A model generated the notes under the pieces. It saw only the letters and a list, made by a program, of their open reading frames with translations, was not told the origin of the DNA and made no database searches. This document shows positions 1-6,211 of a DNA stretch of 6,747 nt, piece by piece; the first letter of the stretch is position 1; every line of letters begins with the position of its first letter. The position numbers were made by a program, and so were the translations under genes. Source of the stretch: Acetobacteraceae bacterium (GTDB taxonomy: Bacteria > Pseudomonadota > Alphaproteobacteria > Acetobacterales > Acetobacteraceae). The DNA lies in assembly GCA_947476855.1 (NCBI GenBank), contig CANJSR010000278.1, forward strand, positions 1-6,747, written 5' to 3'.

Positions 1-416
1 ATCACGCCGTCCTCCGGTTCCAGCACGTCGCCGTTGCCGGTCAGGGTGAAGCTGCGGTCCTTGTCGGCGACGGCCATCATCGCCTCCAGCCGGCGGAGGT
101 AGCGGTCGGTCCGCCAGTCCTTCGCCAGTTCCACGCAGGCGCGTTCAAGCTGCCCCGGAAACCGCTCCAGCTTGGCTTCCAGGCGTTCCAGAAGGGTGAA
201 GGCATCGGCGGTGGCGCCCGCGAAGCCGGCGATGACGCCGCCCTTCCGTGGGTCGCCTATGCGGCGGACCTTGCGCGCGTTGCCCTTCACGATGGTGGGG
301 CCAAGGCTGACCTGGCCGTCTCCGGCCATCGCCACATGCCCATCCCGCCTGACGCACAGGATGGTGGTGCCGTGCCACCCGATCGGGTCGGCGGCGGCGT
401 ATGGGTTGTTCTGCAT
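1..416 (-). CDS. hslV: ATP-dependent protease peptidase subunit HslV (partial, 3' end outside window)
   Basis: HslV is the threonine peptidase of the cytosolic HslUV (ClpQY) protease, which degrades misfolded and regulatory proteins together with the HslU ATPase. The window holds 138 codons of roughly 175-185 usual for the family; the C-terminal part lies beyond the left edge. Visible signatures are W14-H-G-T-T-I-L, where T17 is the expected catalytic Thr exposed after a 16-residue propeptide is removed, then A31-G-D-G-Q-V-S-L-G, K44-G-N-A-R-K-V-R-R, I62-A-G-F-A-G, the block around E96-L-A-K-D-W-R-T-D-R, and T126-G-N-G-D. The ATG at 416 is the only plausible start: an in-frame TAG lies three codons upstream (423-425) and no other start codon precedes the catalytic Thr. 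I see no good Shine-Dalgarno sequence before it. hslU would be expected downstream, outside the window. Heat-shock control is usual for this gene, but no clear sigma-32 promoter was found. Confidence 0.96.
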   Translation of the reverse strand, partial: MQNNPYAAADPIGWHGTTILCVRRDGHVAMAGDGQVSLGPTIVKGNARKVRRIGDPRKGGVIAGFAGATADAFTLLERLEAKLERFPGQLERACVELAKDWRTDRYLRRLEAMMAVADKDRSFTLTGNGDVLEPEDGV

Positions 417-518
417 GGGCGGCTAGATGGCGTGACCGGAGCGCCAGGGCAAGGGTGGTCCCCTCATGCGCGTCGGTTCCGCGCCGAACCGGCCGCTCCG
501 CCATGGGTCGATGCCGAA

Positions 519-524
519 TTGACA
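519..524 (+). promoter_or_regulatory. Possible -35 hexamer for the cytochrome operon
   Basis: An exact TTGACA lies 106 nt upstream of the cytochrome start, on the correct strand. It is notable in such GC-rich sequence, but the expected -10 position around 541-547 has little similarity to TATAAT. Treat it as a candidate only. Confidence 0.22.
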
Positions 525-616
525 CTGATCTAGCGCCGCAATGACAGACGCGCACGCCCAAGGTTGGGAGATTTGCCGCGGGGGACCGGTCCGCCTACCG
601 TCGGGCCGAAAAAATC

Positions 617-622
617 GGGGGA
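617..622 (+). promoter_or_regulatory. Ribosome binding site deciding the cytochrome start
   Basis: GGGGGA lies 7 nt before the ATG at 630. An in-frame TTG at 564 would add 22 residues ahead of the signal peptide. It is disfavoured because the 630 start has this site and puts a standard signal peptide at the exact N-terminus. Confidence 0.6.
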
Positions 623-629
623 ATCCGCC

Positions 630-3600
630 ATGGGCAAGACCCTAGGTCGGCTGCTGGTCGGCGTGATGCTGCTGTGCGGGGCGCGCGCCGTCGCCTCGGA
701 ACTCTGTCCGGCCGAACAGCCCAGGCCGCTTTCCGTCACCGATCCGGCGCTCTGCGCCAGCCTGGCCCCCGTGGTCCGCAAGCCCGGCGCCCTGCCGCTC
801 AATGAATACGAGGCCGCGCTCGGCCAATGGCTGCGGGCCTGGTGCCACCGGGACCCCGCCTCGGGCTGGGTGCGGGACAAGTACATCCGCCCCGCCGGCC
901 CCTTCATCGCCACCATGGCCAATGGCGGCTGGACCGGCACCAACTTCGCCACCCATTCCCCGGTGATGATCTGGTACTCGCCCGAGATGCATGCCTGGCT
1001 CAAGGCCAACCGGAGCGGATCGGAAACCGCCGCCGGCGCGCCGGAGGTCCCGGACGGCGCGATCATGATCAAGGAGATGTACAAGGGCGCCCCCACCGCC
1101 TGCGACGGCATCGACCCGCTGCGCCTGATCCCCTCCAGCGGCGCCGCCCTGATGGTGCGCGACCGCGGCGCCTCCCAGGATGGCTGGTTCTGGGGCTGGT
1201 TCGGCTGGGACGATACCAGCACAGACTGGCCGCCCCGCCCGGGCAACAACGAGACCTATATGGGCTTCGGGCAGTACTGCGTGAACTGCCACGCCTCGGC
1301 CAGCGACAACTTCACCTTCTCGGCCCTGTCAAACATCGACAAGGAACCCGGGCGGCCGCTGAATTTCCTGGTGCAGGACTTCTTCCTCCGCTCCTCCAAC
1401 CAGACCGCGCCCAGAGTCCCGGCGGGCACCCCGCCCCCGCGCGACGACCACCATACCGAGCTGACATCGGGCCGCGGCCCGCAGCCTGCCGCCGCCCCGC
1501 CGGTCGACCGCAAGGCGTTCCTGACCGCGCTGGGCCTGCCCAATTTGTCGATCCCGACGGACAAGACCGTCTCCCGCATGCCCTCGGCCACCTACGACAC
1601 CGTCTGGGCACCCGCCAACGGCCCCAACCCGCATGGCATCTTCCTGACGTCCGACCAGTGCGCGGGCTGCCACAGCGCCGGCTCCACCGGCCTGAGCTAT
1701 GACATGACCGAGCCGCTCCCCGACGGCACGCTGGCGAACGTCTCCCCCTTCGGCGGCTGGCGGTTCAGCCCGATGGGGCTGGCCGGGCGCGATCCGATCT
1801 TCTTCGCCCAGTTGGCCAGTGAGGTGGAGGCCTTCCATCCGCAGCAATCGAGCTTCATCCAGGATGCCTGCCTCGGCTGCCACGGCATGATGGGCCAGCG
1901 CCAGTTCGGCATCGACACGCCTCCCCCGGCCGGTTCCCCTGGCGGAGGAGCAACCGCGTCATCGGAATGCGCCCCCTTCTCCCGCGCGCATGTCGACGCG
2001 GTGCCCTTCCCGCTCAACAACCCCGATGCCGGCTACGCTCGCTATGGCGCCCTGGCGAGGGAAGGCGTGTCCTGCCTCGCCTGCCACCGCATCGCCCTCG
2101 GCGCAAAGGACGAGGCTCCGGTCAAGGACGACCCCGCCAATCGCTGCGTCGCCCAGCGGCAGGAGGCGCTGAACCCCCACACGACCGGCTTCGCCCGCAC
2201 GATGACCGGCAGCTTCCTGCTCGGGAAGGCCGACACGATCAACGGCCCCTTCCCCGATCCGAAGACCATGCCCATGGCCTCGGTCCTGGCGATGAAGCCG
2301 GCGCACAACGCGACGGTGCAAAGCTCGGAACTCTGCGGCACCTGCCACACGGTCCATCTGCCGATCCTGCGCGGGGCGGAAACGCTGGGCTATGTCTATG
2401 AACAATCGACCTATGCCGAGTGGGCGTTCAGCGCCTACCGCACCGGCTCCAGCCCCGATGGCCCCCTGCCCTTCGGCCCCGGCGACCGGGCGCAGTCCTG
2501 CCAGGGCTGCCACCTGCCCAACGTGGACGACAAGGGCAAACCCTATCGCAGCAAGATCGCCAGCATCCAGGAGAGCCGCGGCTTCCCCGCGGTCGAGCAT
2601 GGAGCGAACCCCGCCGATATCGACCTGCCGGTGCGGGAGGGTTTCGCCAAGCACCTGCTGGTCGGCCTGAACTACTTCCTGGTCCGCATGGCCGGCCAGT
2701 TCGCCGATGTCCTCGGCCTGCCGAGCACCGATCCGATGCTGGTGGATCTGGCGCCGGATCCGTCGCGGGTGACGCGCGACGCGATCGTGAAGCAGGCCCA
2801 GACACAGACCGCCGACATCGCGGTTGACGGCATGACCGTCGCCAACAACACCCTGAGCGCGACAGTGCGGGTGACCAACAAGGCCGGCCACAAATTCCCC
2901 TCGGGCGTCGGCTTCCGGCGCGCCTTCATCGAGTTCCAGGCCCTGGACGCCACGGGCAAGGTCGTCTGGGCATCCGGCCGGACAAACGGGGCCGGCGTGC
3001 TGATCGACCAGAGCGGGACCCCGATCCCGGGAGAGATGTGGTGGAAGCCGGATTGTTCCGCCCGCATCGACCCCAACGCGCGGACGCACCAGCCGCATTA
3101 CCGGACGATCGGCCGGCAGGACCAGGCCCAGATCTTCGAGGAACTGGTGACCGCGCCCCCCGCCACCGGCCCCGCGCAATGCGGGCGGGACCAGTCCGCG
3201 ACCGGGCCGCTGACCACCAGCTTCCTGTCGATCTGCGGCGTCGCCAAGGACAACCGGTTGCAGCCACATGGCATTCTGCCGATCGCCGACCGGTTGGTGA
3301 TCGCCAAGGCCCTGGGCGCGCAGGCCGAACTGGCCGAGGACACGACATCGATCGGCGTCGGTGACGATCCCGGCTACCGCAACGGCGGCTTCAGCACCGT
3401 CACCTACCGGGTGCCGCTGGCCGGGCTGCCGTCCCGCCCCGCCTCGGTGGTGGCGACATTGCACTATCAGGCCACGCCGCCGTATTTTCTGCAGGACCGC
3501 TTCTGCACCTCGCAGAGCGTGGACACGAAGCGGCTGGCCTACATCGCCTCGGGCCTGGACCTGAGGAACGGACCAGCCGAGTCGTGGAAGCTGAAGCTGG

Positions 3601-3632
3601 TCTCGACAGGACCGGTGGCGGTACCGCGATAA
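630..3632 (+). CDS. Exported multiheme (six CxxCH) cytochrome c with P460-like N-terminal region
   Basis: This 1000-residue protein is predicted to be periplasmic or surface-exposed. Residues 1-23 form a Sec signal peptide: K3/R7, a hydrophobic core, then A-R-A-V-A-S with cleavage near 23. Six heme c sites are seen: C217-V-N-C-H, C344-A-G-C-H, C414-L-G-C-H, C482-L-A-C-H, C569-G-T-C-H and C624-Q-G-C-H. Residues ~90-235 (D142-G-A-I-M-I-K, D184-G-W-F-W, then the first heme site followed by S-A-S-D-N-F-T-F) resemble the cytochrome P460/c'-beta layout. Residues ~340-640 resemble large multiheme cytochromes related to cytochrome c554 (A-G-R-D-P-I-F-F, Y-G-A-L-A-R-E-G-V-S-C, S-S-E-L-C-G-T-C-H). The heme-free C-terminus contains N750-K-A-G-H-K-F-P-S-G followed by R-R, common at the end of such proteins, plus four cysteines (809, 851, 869, 959) that could form disulfides. 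It is first in a probable three-gene operon. Electron transfer is secure as a general role; the substrate is unknown. The P460 match is from memory of the family pattern, so moderate confidence. Confidence 0.88.
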   Translation: MGKTLGRLLVGVMLLCGARAVASELCPAEQPRPLSVTDPALCASLAPVVRKPGALPLNEYEAALGQWLRAWCHRDPASGWVRDKYIRPAGPFIATMANGGWTGTNFATHSPVMIWYSPEMHAWLKANRSGSETAAGAPEVPDGAIMIKEMYKGAPTACDGIDPLRLIPSSGAALMVRDRGASQDGWFWGWFGWDDTSTDWPPRPGNNETYMGFGQYCVNCHASASDNFTFSALSNIDKEPGRPLNFLVQDFFLRSSNQTAPRVPAGTPPPRDDHHTELTSGRGPQPAAAPPVDRKAFLTALGLPNLSIPTDKTVSRMPSATYDTVWAPANGPNPHGIFLTSDQCAGCHSAGSTGLSYDMTEPLPDGTLANVSPFGGWRFSPMGLAGRDPIFFAQLASEVEAFHPQQSSFIQDACLGCHGMMGQRQFGIDTPPPAGSPGGGATASSECAPFSRAHVDAVPFPLNNPDAGYARYGALAREGVSCLACHRIALGAKDEAPVKDDPANRCVAQRQEALNPHTTGFARTMTGSFLLGKADTINGPFPDPKTMPMASVLAMKPAHNATVQSSELCGTCHTVHLPILRGAETLGYVYEQSTYAEWAFSAYRTGSSPDGPLPFGPGDRAQSCQGCHLPNVDDKGKPYRSKIASIQESRGFPAVEHGANPADIDLPVREGFAKHLLVGLNYFLVRMAGQFADVLGLPSTDPMLVDLAPDPSRVTRDAIVKQAQTQTADIAVDGMTVANNTLSATVRVTNKAGHKFPSGVGFRRAFIEFQALDATGKVVWASGRTNGAGVLIDQSGTPIPGEMWWKPDCSARIDPNARTHQPHYRTIGRQDQAQIFEELVTAPPATGPAQCGRDQSATGPLTTSFLSICGVAKDNRLQPHGILPIADRLVIAKALGAQAELAEDTTSIGVGDDPGYRNGGFSTVTYRVPLAGLPSRPASVVATLHYQATPPYFLQDRFCTSQSVDTKRLAYIASGLDLRNGPAESWKLKLVSTGPVAVPR

Positions 3633-3633
3633 C

Positions 3634-3651
3634 CCGGCCGGGTTCGGCCGG
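3634..3651 (+). other. Intercistronic GC hairpin after the cytochrome stop codon
   Basis: CCGGCCG (3634-3640), loop GGTT, CGGCCGG (3645-3651) forms a perfect 7-bp stem starting one base after the cytochrome stop codon. A competing perfect palindrome, AACCCGGCCGGGTT, spans 3631-3644. There is no T-tract, and the antiporter Shine-Dalgarno follows at 3658, so this is more likely a 3'-end-stabilising or attenuating element than a full terminator. It could also be chance in GC-rich sequence. Confidence 0.35.
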
Positions 3652-3657
3652 CGGGCC

Positions 3658-3664
3658 AGGAAAG
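3658..3664 (+). promoter_or_regulatory. Ribosome binding site for the GTG-initiated antiporter
   Basis: AGGAAAG ends 10 nt before the GTG at 3675. This supports GTG as the start. The nearby ATG at 3679 is out of frame. Confidence 0.5.
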
Positions 3665-3674
3665 TGACGCGCGC

Positions 3675-4868
3675 GTGTATGAGACTGTCGCCCTCCTGGC
3701 CATCGCCCTGCTGATCTACAGCGCCGTCGCGGGCGCGATCGAACGGTCCTGGTCCAGCGCGCCCATCGTCTTCATGGGCGTGGGCGTGGTGTTGGGTCCG
3801 CTGATGCTCGACGTCCTGCACCTGACGGTGACCGTGCGGGACCTTCAGGGGCTGGCCGAACTGACGCTGGCGATGGTGCTGTTCGCCGATGCCGCGCACG
3901 CCGACCTGGGGGAAATCCGCCGCAACTGGCGCGTGCCCGGGCGCCTGCTGCTGGTCGGCCTGCCGCTGACCATCGTCCTGGGCGGGGTCTGCGCGCTGAT
4001 CCTGTTCCCCGAGCTGGCCATGCTGGAGATCGCTCTGCTGGCCGCGATCCTCGCCCCCACCGACGCCGCGCTGGGCGCGCCGGTGGTCGCCAACCCGCGC
4101 GTGCCGCGAACGGTGCGGGAAAGCCTGAACTTCGAGAGCGGGCTGAACGACGGCATCTGCGTACCCGTCGTGCTGATCCTTCTCGGCTATGCCACCGGCA
4201 TCCAGGTCGAGCACGGGACGGTCGCCCACGTCACCCTGGTCGTGGTTGAGGAGATCGGCATCGGCGCCCTGACCGGCCTGGCCGTGACCTTCGCCGGCGC
4301 TCGGCTGCTCGTGTTCTCCCACGCGCGCGGCTGGATCAGCCCACACTGGATGGACATCCCGCTGCTTGCGAAGGCGGCCGCCTGCTTCGCCACGGCGCAG
4401 GCCCTGGGCGGCAGCGGCTTCATCGCCTGCTTCGTCGGCGGCCTGCTGCTGAGCACCTATCCCAAGCCGAAGCAGGACCTGATGCGAGGCGCCGAGACAG
4501 CCGGCCAGGTCCTGTCCATGCTGACCTGGGTGATCTTCGGCTGGGGTGTCGTGCCGGCGATCCTGCGGAACTGGAACGCGGCGATCGTGCTGTACGCGAT
4601 CCTCAGCCTGACCGTCATCCGCATGGCGCCCGTCTATCTCTGCCTGCGCGGCATCGTGGACGACCGGATGGAGCGGCTGTTCATCGGCTGGTTTGGCCCG
4701 CGCGGCCTGGCCAGCGTCGTGTTCGCCATCATCGTCCTGCATGAGCAACTGCCGGGCAATGAGACGCTGATGACCGTGATCGGCACGACGGTGATGCTGA
4801 GCGTGCTGCTGCATGGCATGAGCGCGACGCCGCTATCGGCCTGGATCGGCCGGCGGCGACCGGCATAA
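3675..4868 (+). CDS. Na+/H+ antiporter, NhaP-type (CPA1 family)
   Basis: A 397-residue inner-membrane protein with about 12 hydrophobic segments and no large cytoplasmic domain, close to the usual 390-430 residues of NhaP-like antiporters. It would exchange Na+ (or K+) for H+ across the cytoplasmic membrane. Family motifs: A61-E-L-T-L-A-M-V-L-F-A-D-A in an early helix; A127-P-T-D-A-A-L-G with the T129-D130 pair; N151-F-E-S-G-L-N-D-G with N158-D159, the Asn-Asp ion-site pair of CPA1 (electroneutral) antiporters; G-S-G-F-I-A-C-F-V-G-G; and G340-W-F-G-P-R-G-L-A-S region with conserved Arg343. All expected charged residues are present, so it looks functional. It starts with GTG 42 nt after the cytochrome stop and ends 17 nt before the next gene, suggesting cotranscription. 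The ion cannot be assigned from sequence alone. Confidence 0.92.
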   Translation: MYETVALLAIALLIYSAVAGAIERSWSSAPIVFMGVGVVLGPLMLDVLHLTVTVRDLQGLAELTLAMVLFADAAHADLGEIRRNWRVPGRLLLVGLPLTIVLGGVCALILFPELAMLEIALLAAILAPTDAALGAPVVANPRVPRTVRESLNFESGLNDGICVPVVLILLGYATGIQVEHGTVAHVTLVVVEEIGIGALTGLAVTFAGARLLVFSHARGWISPHWMDIPLLAKAAACFATAQALGGSGFIACFVGGLLLSTYPKPKQDLMRGAETAGQVLSMLTWVIFGWGVVPAILRNWNAAIVLYAILSLTVIRMAPVYLCLRGIVDDRMERLFIGWFGPRGLASVVFAIIVLHEQLPGNETLMTVIGTTVMLSVLLHGMSATPLSAWIGRRRPA

Positions 4869-4876
4869 CACGAGGC

Positions 4877-4882
4877 GGGAGG
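4877..4882 (+). promoter_or_regulatory. Ribosome binding site before the pore-loop protein
   Basis: GGGAGG sits only 3 nt before the ATG at 4886 but 6 nt before an in-frame GTG at 4889, the second codon. Initiation at GTG 4889 is therefore possible and would remove one residue. A GAGG at 4872-4875 is 10 nt from the ATG. Confidence 0.45.
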
Positions 4883-4885
4883 CGG

Positions 4886-5338
4886 ATGGTGAGCTGGATA
4901 TGGGGCATCGGGCTGATCGGTGTCTCGATCGCGATCCACTCGATCGGGCTCGTGTGGTTCGTGGTCGTGCTGCGCAGGCTGCGGGACTACCGCGATCGGC
5001 TCGAACAGCCGCGGCTGGGCCATCCGTGGATGGCGACGCTGGTGATGGGCGCGGTGGGGATGGCGCTGGCGACCCTGCACGCGATCGAGGCCGCGCTGTG
5101 GGCGATCGCCTATGTGCTTTTGGGCGCGATCGATACGCTGGAGGCGGCAATGCTGTACTCGATCGACTCGATGACGACGCGCGGCGATTCGGGCCTGCGC
5201 CTGGACGACGAATGGCTGATCATGGGCGCGTTGGAAGCCGCGGACGGCATGCTGCTGTTCGGGATCAGCACGGCGTTCCTGTTCGGCGTCATCTCCCACG
5301 TGTGGTCCCTGATGTCGGACCATAAGCAGCCGCGTTGA
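4886..5338 (+). CDS. Small pore-loop membrane protein, K+ channel-like with altered selectivity filter
   Basis: A 150-residue inner-membrane protein. Hydrophobic segments are at ~4-29, ~48-80 and ~112-138, with a short re-entrant-like stretch at ~82-98 (I-D-T-L-E-A-A-M-L-Y-S-I-D-S-M-T-T). A basic loop (R30-R-L-R-D-Y-R-D-R) follows the first helix. The order helix, pore helix, filter loop, helix, and the closing G114-A-L-E-A-A-D-G-M-L-L-F-G-I-S-T-A-F-L-F match small bacterial two-helix K+ channel proteins (Ion_trans_2 type). In the filter position, however, where T-x-G-Y-G is expected, the sequence reads T97-T-R-G-D-S-G. It therefore may conduct another ion, be non-conducting, or act as a regulator. 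It lies 17 nt after the antiporter gene and is likely cotranscribed. The channel relationship is inferred from pattern memory; the membrane topology is directly visible. Confidence 0.78.
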   Translation: MVSWIWGIGLIGVSIAIHSIGLVWFVVVLRRLRDYRDRLEQPRLGHPWMATLVMGAVGMALATLHAIEAALWAIAYVLLGAIDTLEAAMLYSIDSMTTRGDSGLRLDDEWLIMGALEAADGMLLFGISTAFLFGVISHVWSLMSDHKQPR

Positions 5339-5339
5339 A

Positions 5340-5381
5340 CATCCCCCGCGCCTGACCCGGAAAGATCAGGCGCGGGGGATG
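5340..5381. terminator. Probable bidirectional terminator hairpin between convergent genes
   Basis: A perfect 16-bp inverted repeat (5340-5355 and 5366-5381, arms beginning CATCCCCCGCGCC) encloses a 10-nt loop. It lies two bases after the pore-loop stop codon and two bases short of the stop of the opposing permease gene. Position, symmetry and stability point to a terminator serving both operons. Neither strand has a run of T after the stem, so it may work as a GC-only or Rho-assisted terminator, or as a 3'-end protecting stem. Confidence 0.75.
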
Positions 5382-5383
5382 GT

Positions 5384-6211
5384 TCAGATCCGCTTGGCGA
5401 TCCGCGGGTCCAGCATGTCGCGCACGCCGTCGCCCAGGATGTTGATCGACAGCACCATCGTGCCCAGGAACAGGCCGGGGAACAGCACTGACCAGATCGC
5501 GAGCATGATGAAGTTCCGGCCCTCGGCGATGATGTTGCCCCAGGACGGGACCTCGGGCGGGGTGCCGACGCCGAGGAAGCCCAGATAGGCCTCGATCAGC
5601 ACGGCGGAAGCCGCGATGTAGGTCGCCTGCACGATGATCGGCGTCATCGCGTTCGGCAGGATGTGGCGGAACAGGATGCGCGGCACCCGTGACCCGGCGG
5701 CTACGGCGCCGCTGACGAAGGTCTGTTCGCGCAGCGAAAGCACCACGGCGCGCACCAGCCGAACGACCCGAGGAATTTCCGGGATCGTGATGGCGATCAC
5801 CACCGTCTGCACGCTGGCCTTGGACAGCGACAGCATGGCCACCGCGAGCAGGATGCCCGGGATCGCCATCAGCCCGTCCATCACCCGCATGACGATCGCG
5901 TCCATCGCCCGGAAATACCCCGCCAGCAGCCCGATGAAGGTGCCCACCACGGTGCTCAGGACGGCGACGGCGGCGGCGATCACCAGGGAAATCTGCCCGC
6001 CCCACAGCGTGCGCGACAGCACGTCGCGGCCATAGGCGTCGGTGCCGAACCAATAGGTCTCATTCGGCGGTTTCAGGCGCTGGGAGACGTTGAGCTTCAG
6101 CGGGTCATAGGGCGCGATCAGGGGCGCCAGCAACGACAGCGCGATCAGGATGGCCATCAGCGAACCGCCAATGGCGATCCGGGGATGGCGGCGGATGAAG
6201 GTCCAGATCAA
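5384..6211 (-). CDS. ABC transporter permease, DppC/OppC family
   Basis: One of two membrane subunits of a peptide/nickel-type ABC importer, 275 residues, the normal length for the family. The N-terminal cytoplasmic tail and first helix (~14-34) lead to the DppC/OppC signature F55-G-T-D-A-Y-G-R-D-V-L-S-R just before the core. Further helices lie near 74-98, 115-129, 133-147, 191-212 and 236-262. The EAA loop that docks to the ATPase is G168-A-V-A-A-G followed by R179-I-L-F-R-H-I-L-P-N. The C-terminus has G260-D-G-V-R-D-M-L-D-P-R, also typical. The start is TTG at 6211: GAGG lies 8 nt upstream, an in-frame TGA (6227-6229) excludes a longer form, and the TTGA overlaps the upstream stop codon. 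The substrate (dipeptide, oligopeptide, nickel, glutathione, drug-like) cannot be read from the permease alone. Binding-protein and ATPase genes are not in the window. Confidence 0.94.
   Translation of the reverse strand: MIWTFIRRHPRIAIGGSLMAILIALSLLAPLIAPYDPLKLNVSQRLKPPNETYWFGTDAYGRDVLSRTLWGGQISLVIAAAVAVLSTVVGTFIGLLAGYFRAMDAIVMRVMDGLMAIPGILLAVAMLSLSKASVQTVVIAITIPEIPRVVRLVRAVVLSLREQTFVSGAVAAGSRVPRILFRHILPNAMTPIIVQATYIAASAVLIEAYLGFLGVGTPPEVPSWGNIIAEGRNFIMLAIWSVLFPGLFLGTMVLSINILGDGVRDMLDPRIAKRI

Larger units (their letters stand above)
417..629. promoter_or_regulatory. Divergent intergenic region between hslV and the cytochrome operon
   Basis: These 213 bases separate two genes transcribed away from each other, so promoters for both must lie here or overlap the gene ends. 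Visible elements are a perfect TTGACA (-35-like) at 519-524 on the plus strand, an inverted repeat CGGTTC-N6-GAACCG at 474-491, and a 10-bp palindrome GGACCGGTCC at 583-592. At 16-17 nt from TTGACA the sequence (ATGACA/TGACAG, 541-547) is a poor -10 match, so the promoter call is weak. On the minus strand I found no convincing sigma-32 pair for hslV. No small gene in this interval is supported. Confidence 0.5.

Noticed and set aside
145..561. A 138-codon open frame on the minus strand overlapping hslV in another frame.
   Set aside because: Arg/His-rich shadow translation of hslV; the HslV frame carries clear family motifs.
541..570. Minus-strand CTTGGG near 558-563 as a heat-shock -35 box for hslV.
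   Set aside because: No matching -10 element was found at a suitable distance, and the hexamer itself departs from the CTTGAA-type consensus.
564..629. A 22-residue N-terminal extension of the cytochrome from the TTG at 564.
   Set aside because: It would bury the signal peptide behind a non-membrane segment and lacks the well-spaced GGGGGA that precedes the ATG at 630.
660..692. Possible lipoprotein signal, with Cys16 in the hydrophobic part of the cytochrome signal peptide.
   Set aside because: The residues before Cys16 are M-L-L; a lipobox needs Gly, Ala or Ser directly before the Cys. An A-R-A-V-A-S type cleavage site follows a few residues later.
843..848. Cys72-His73 in the cytochrome as an additional heme site.
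   Set aside because: No second Cys three residues before the His, so it is not a CxxCH or known variant; it may instead be a disulfide partner for Cys26, Cys42 or Cys158.
530..1249. A 239-codon open frame on the minus strand opposite the start of the cytochrome gene.
   Set aside because: No recognisable motif, low-complexity composition, and it overlaps the signal peptide and P460-like coding region in antisense.
1959..4814. A 951-codon open frame on the minus strand, opposite the cytochrome and antiporter genes.
   Set aside because: It runs antisense to two well-supported genes, its translation is rich in Q, H, R, D and G with no recognisable domain, and it spans two unrelated genes and their gap. 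This is the usual shadow of strong third-position GC bias.
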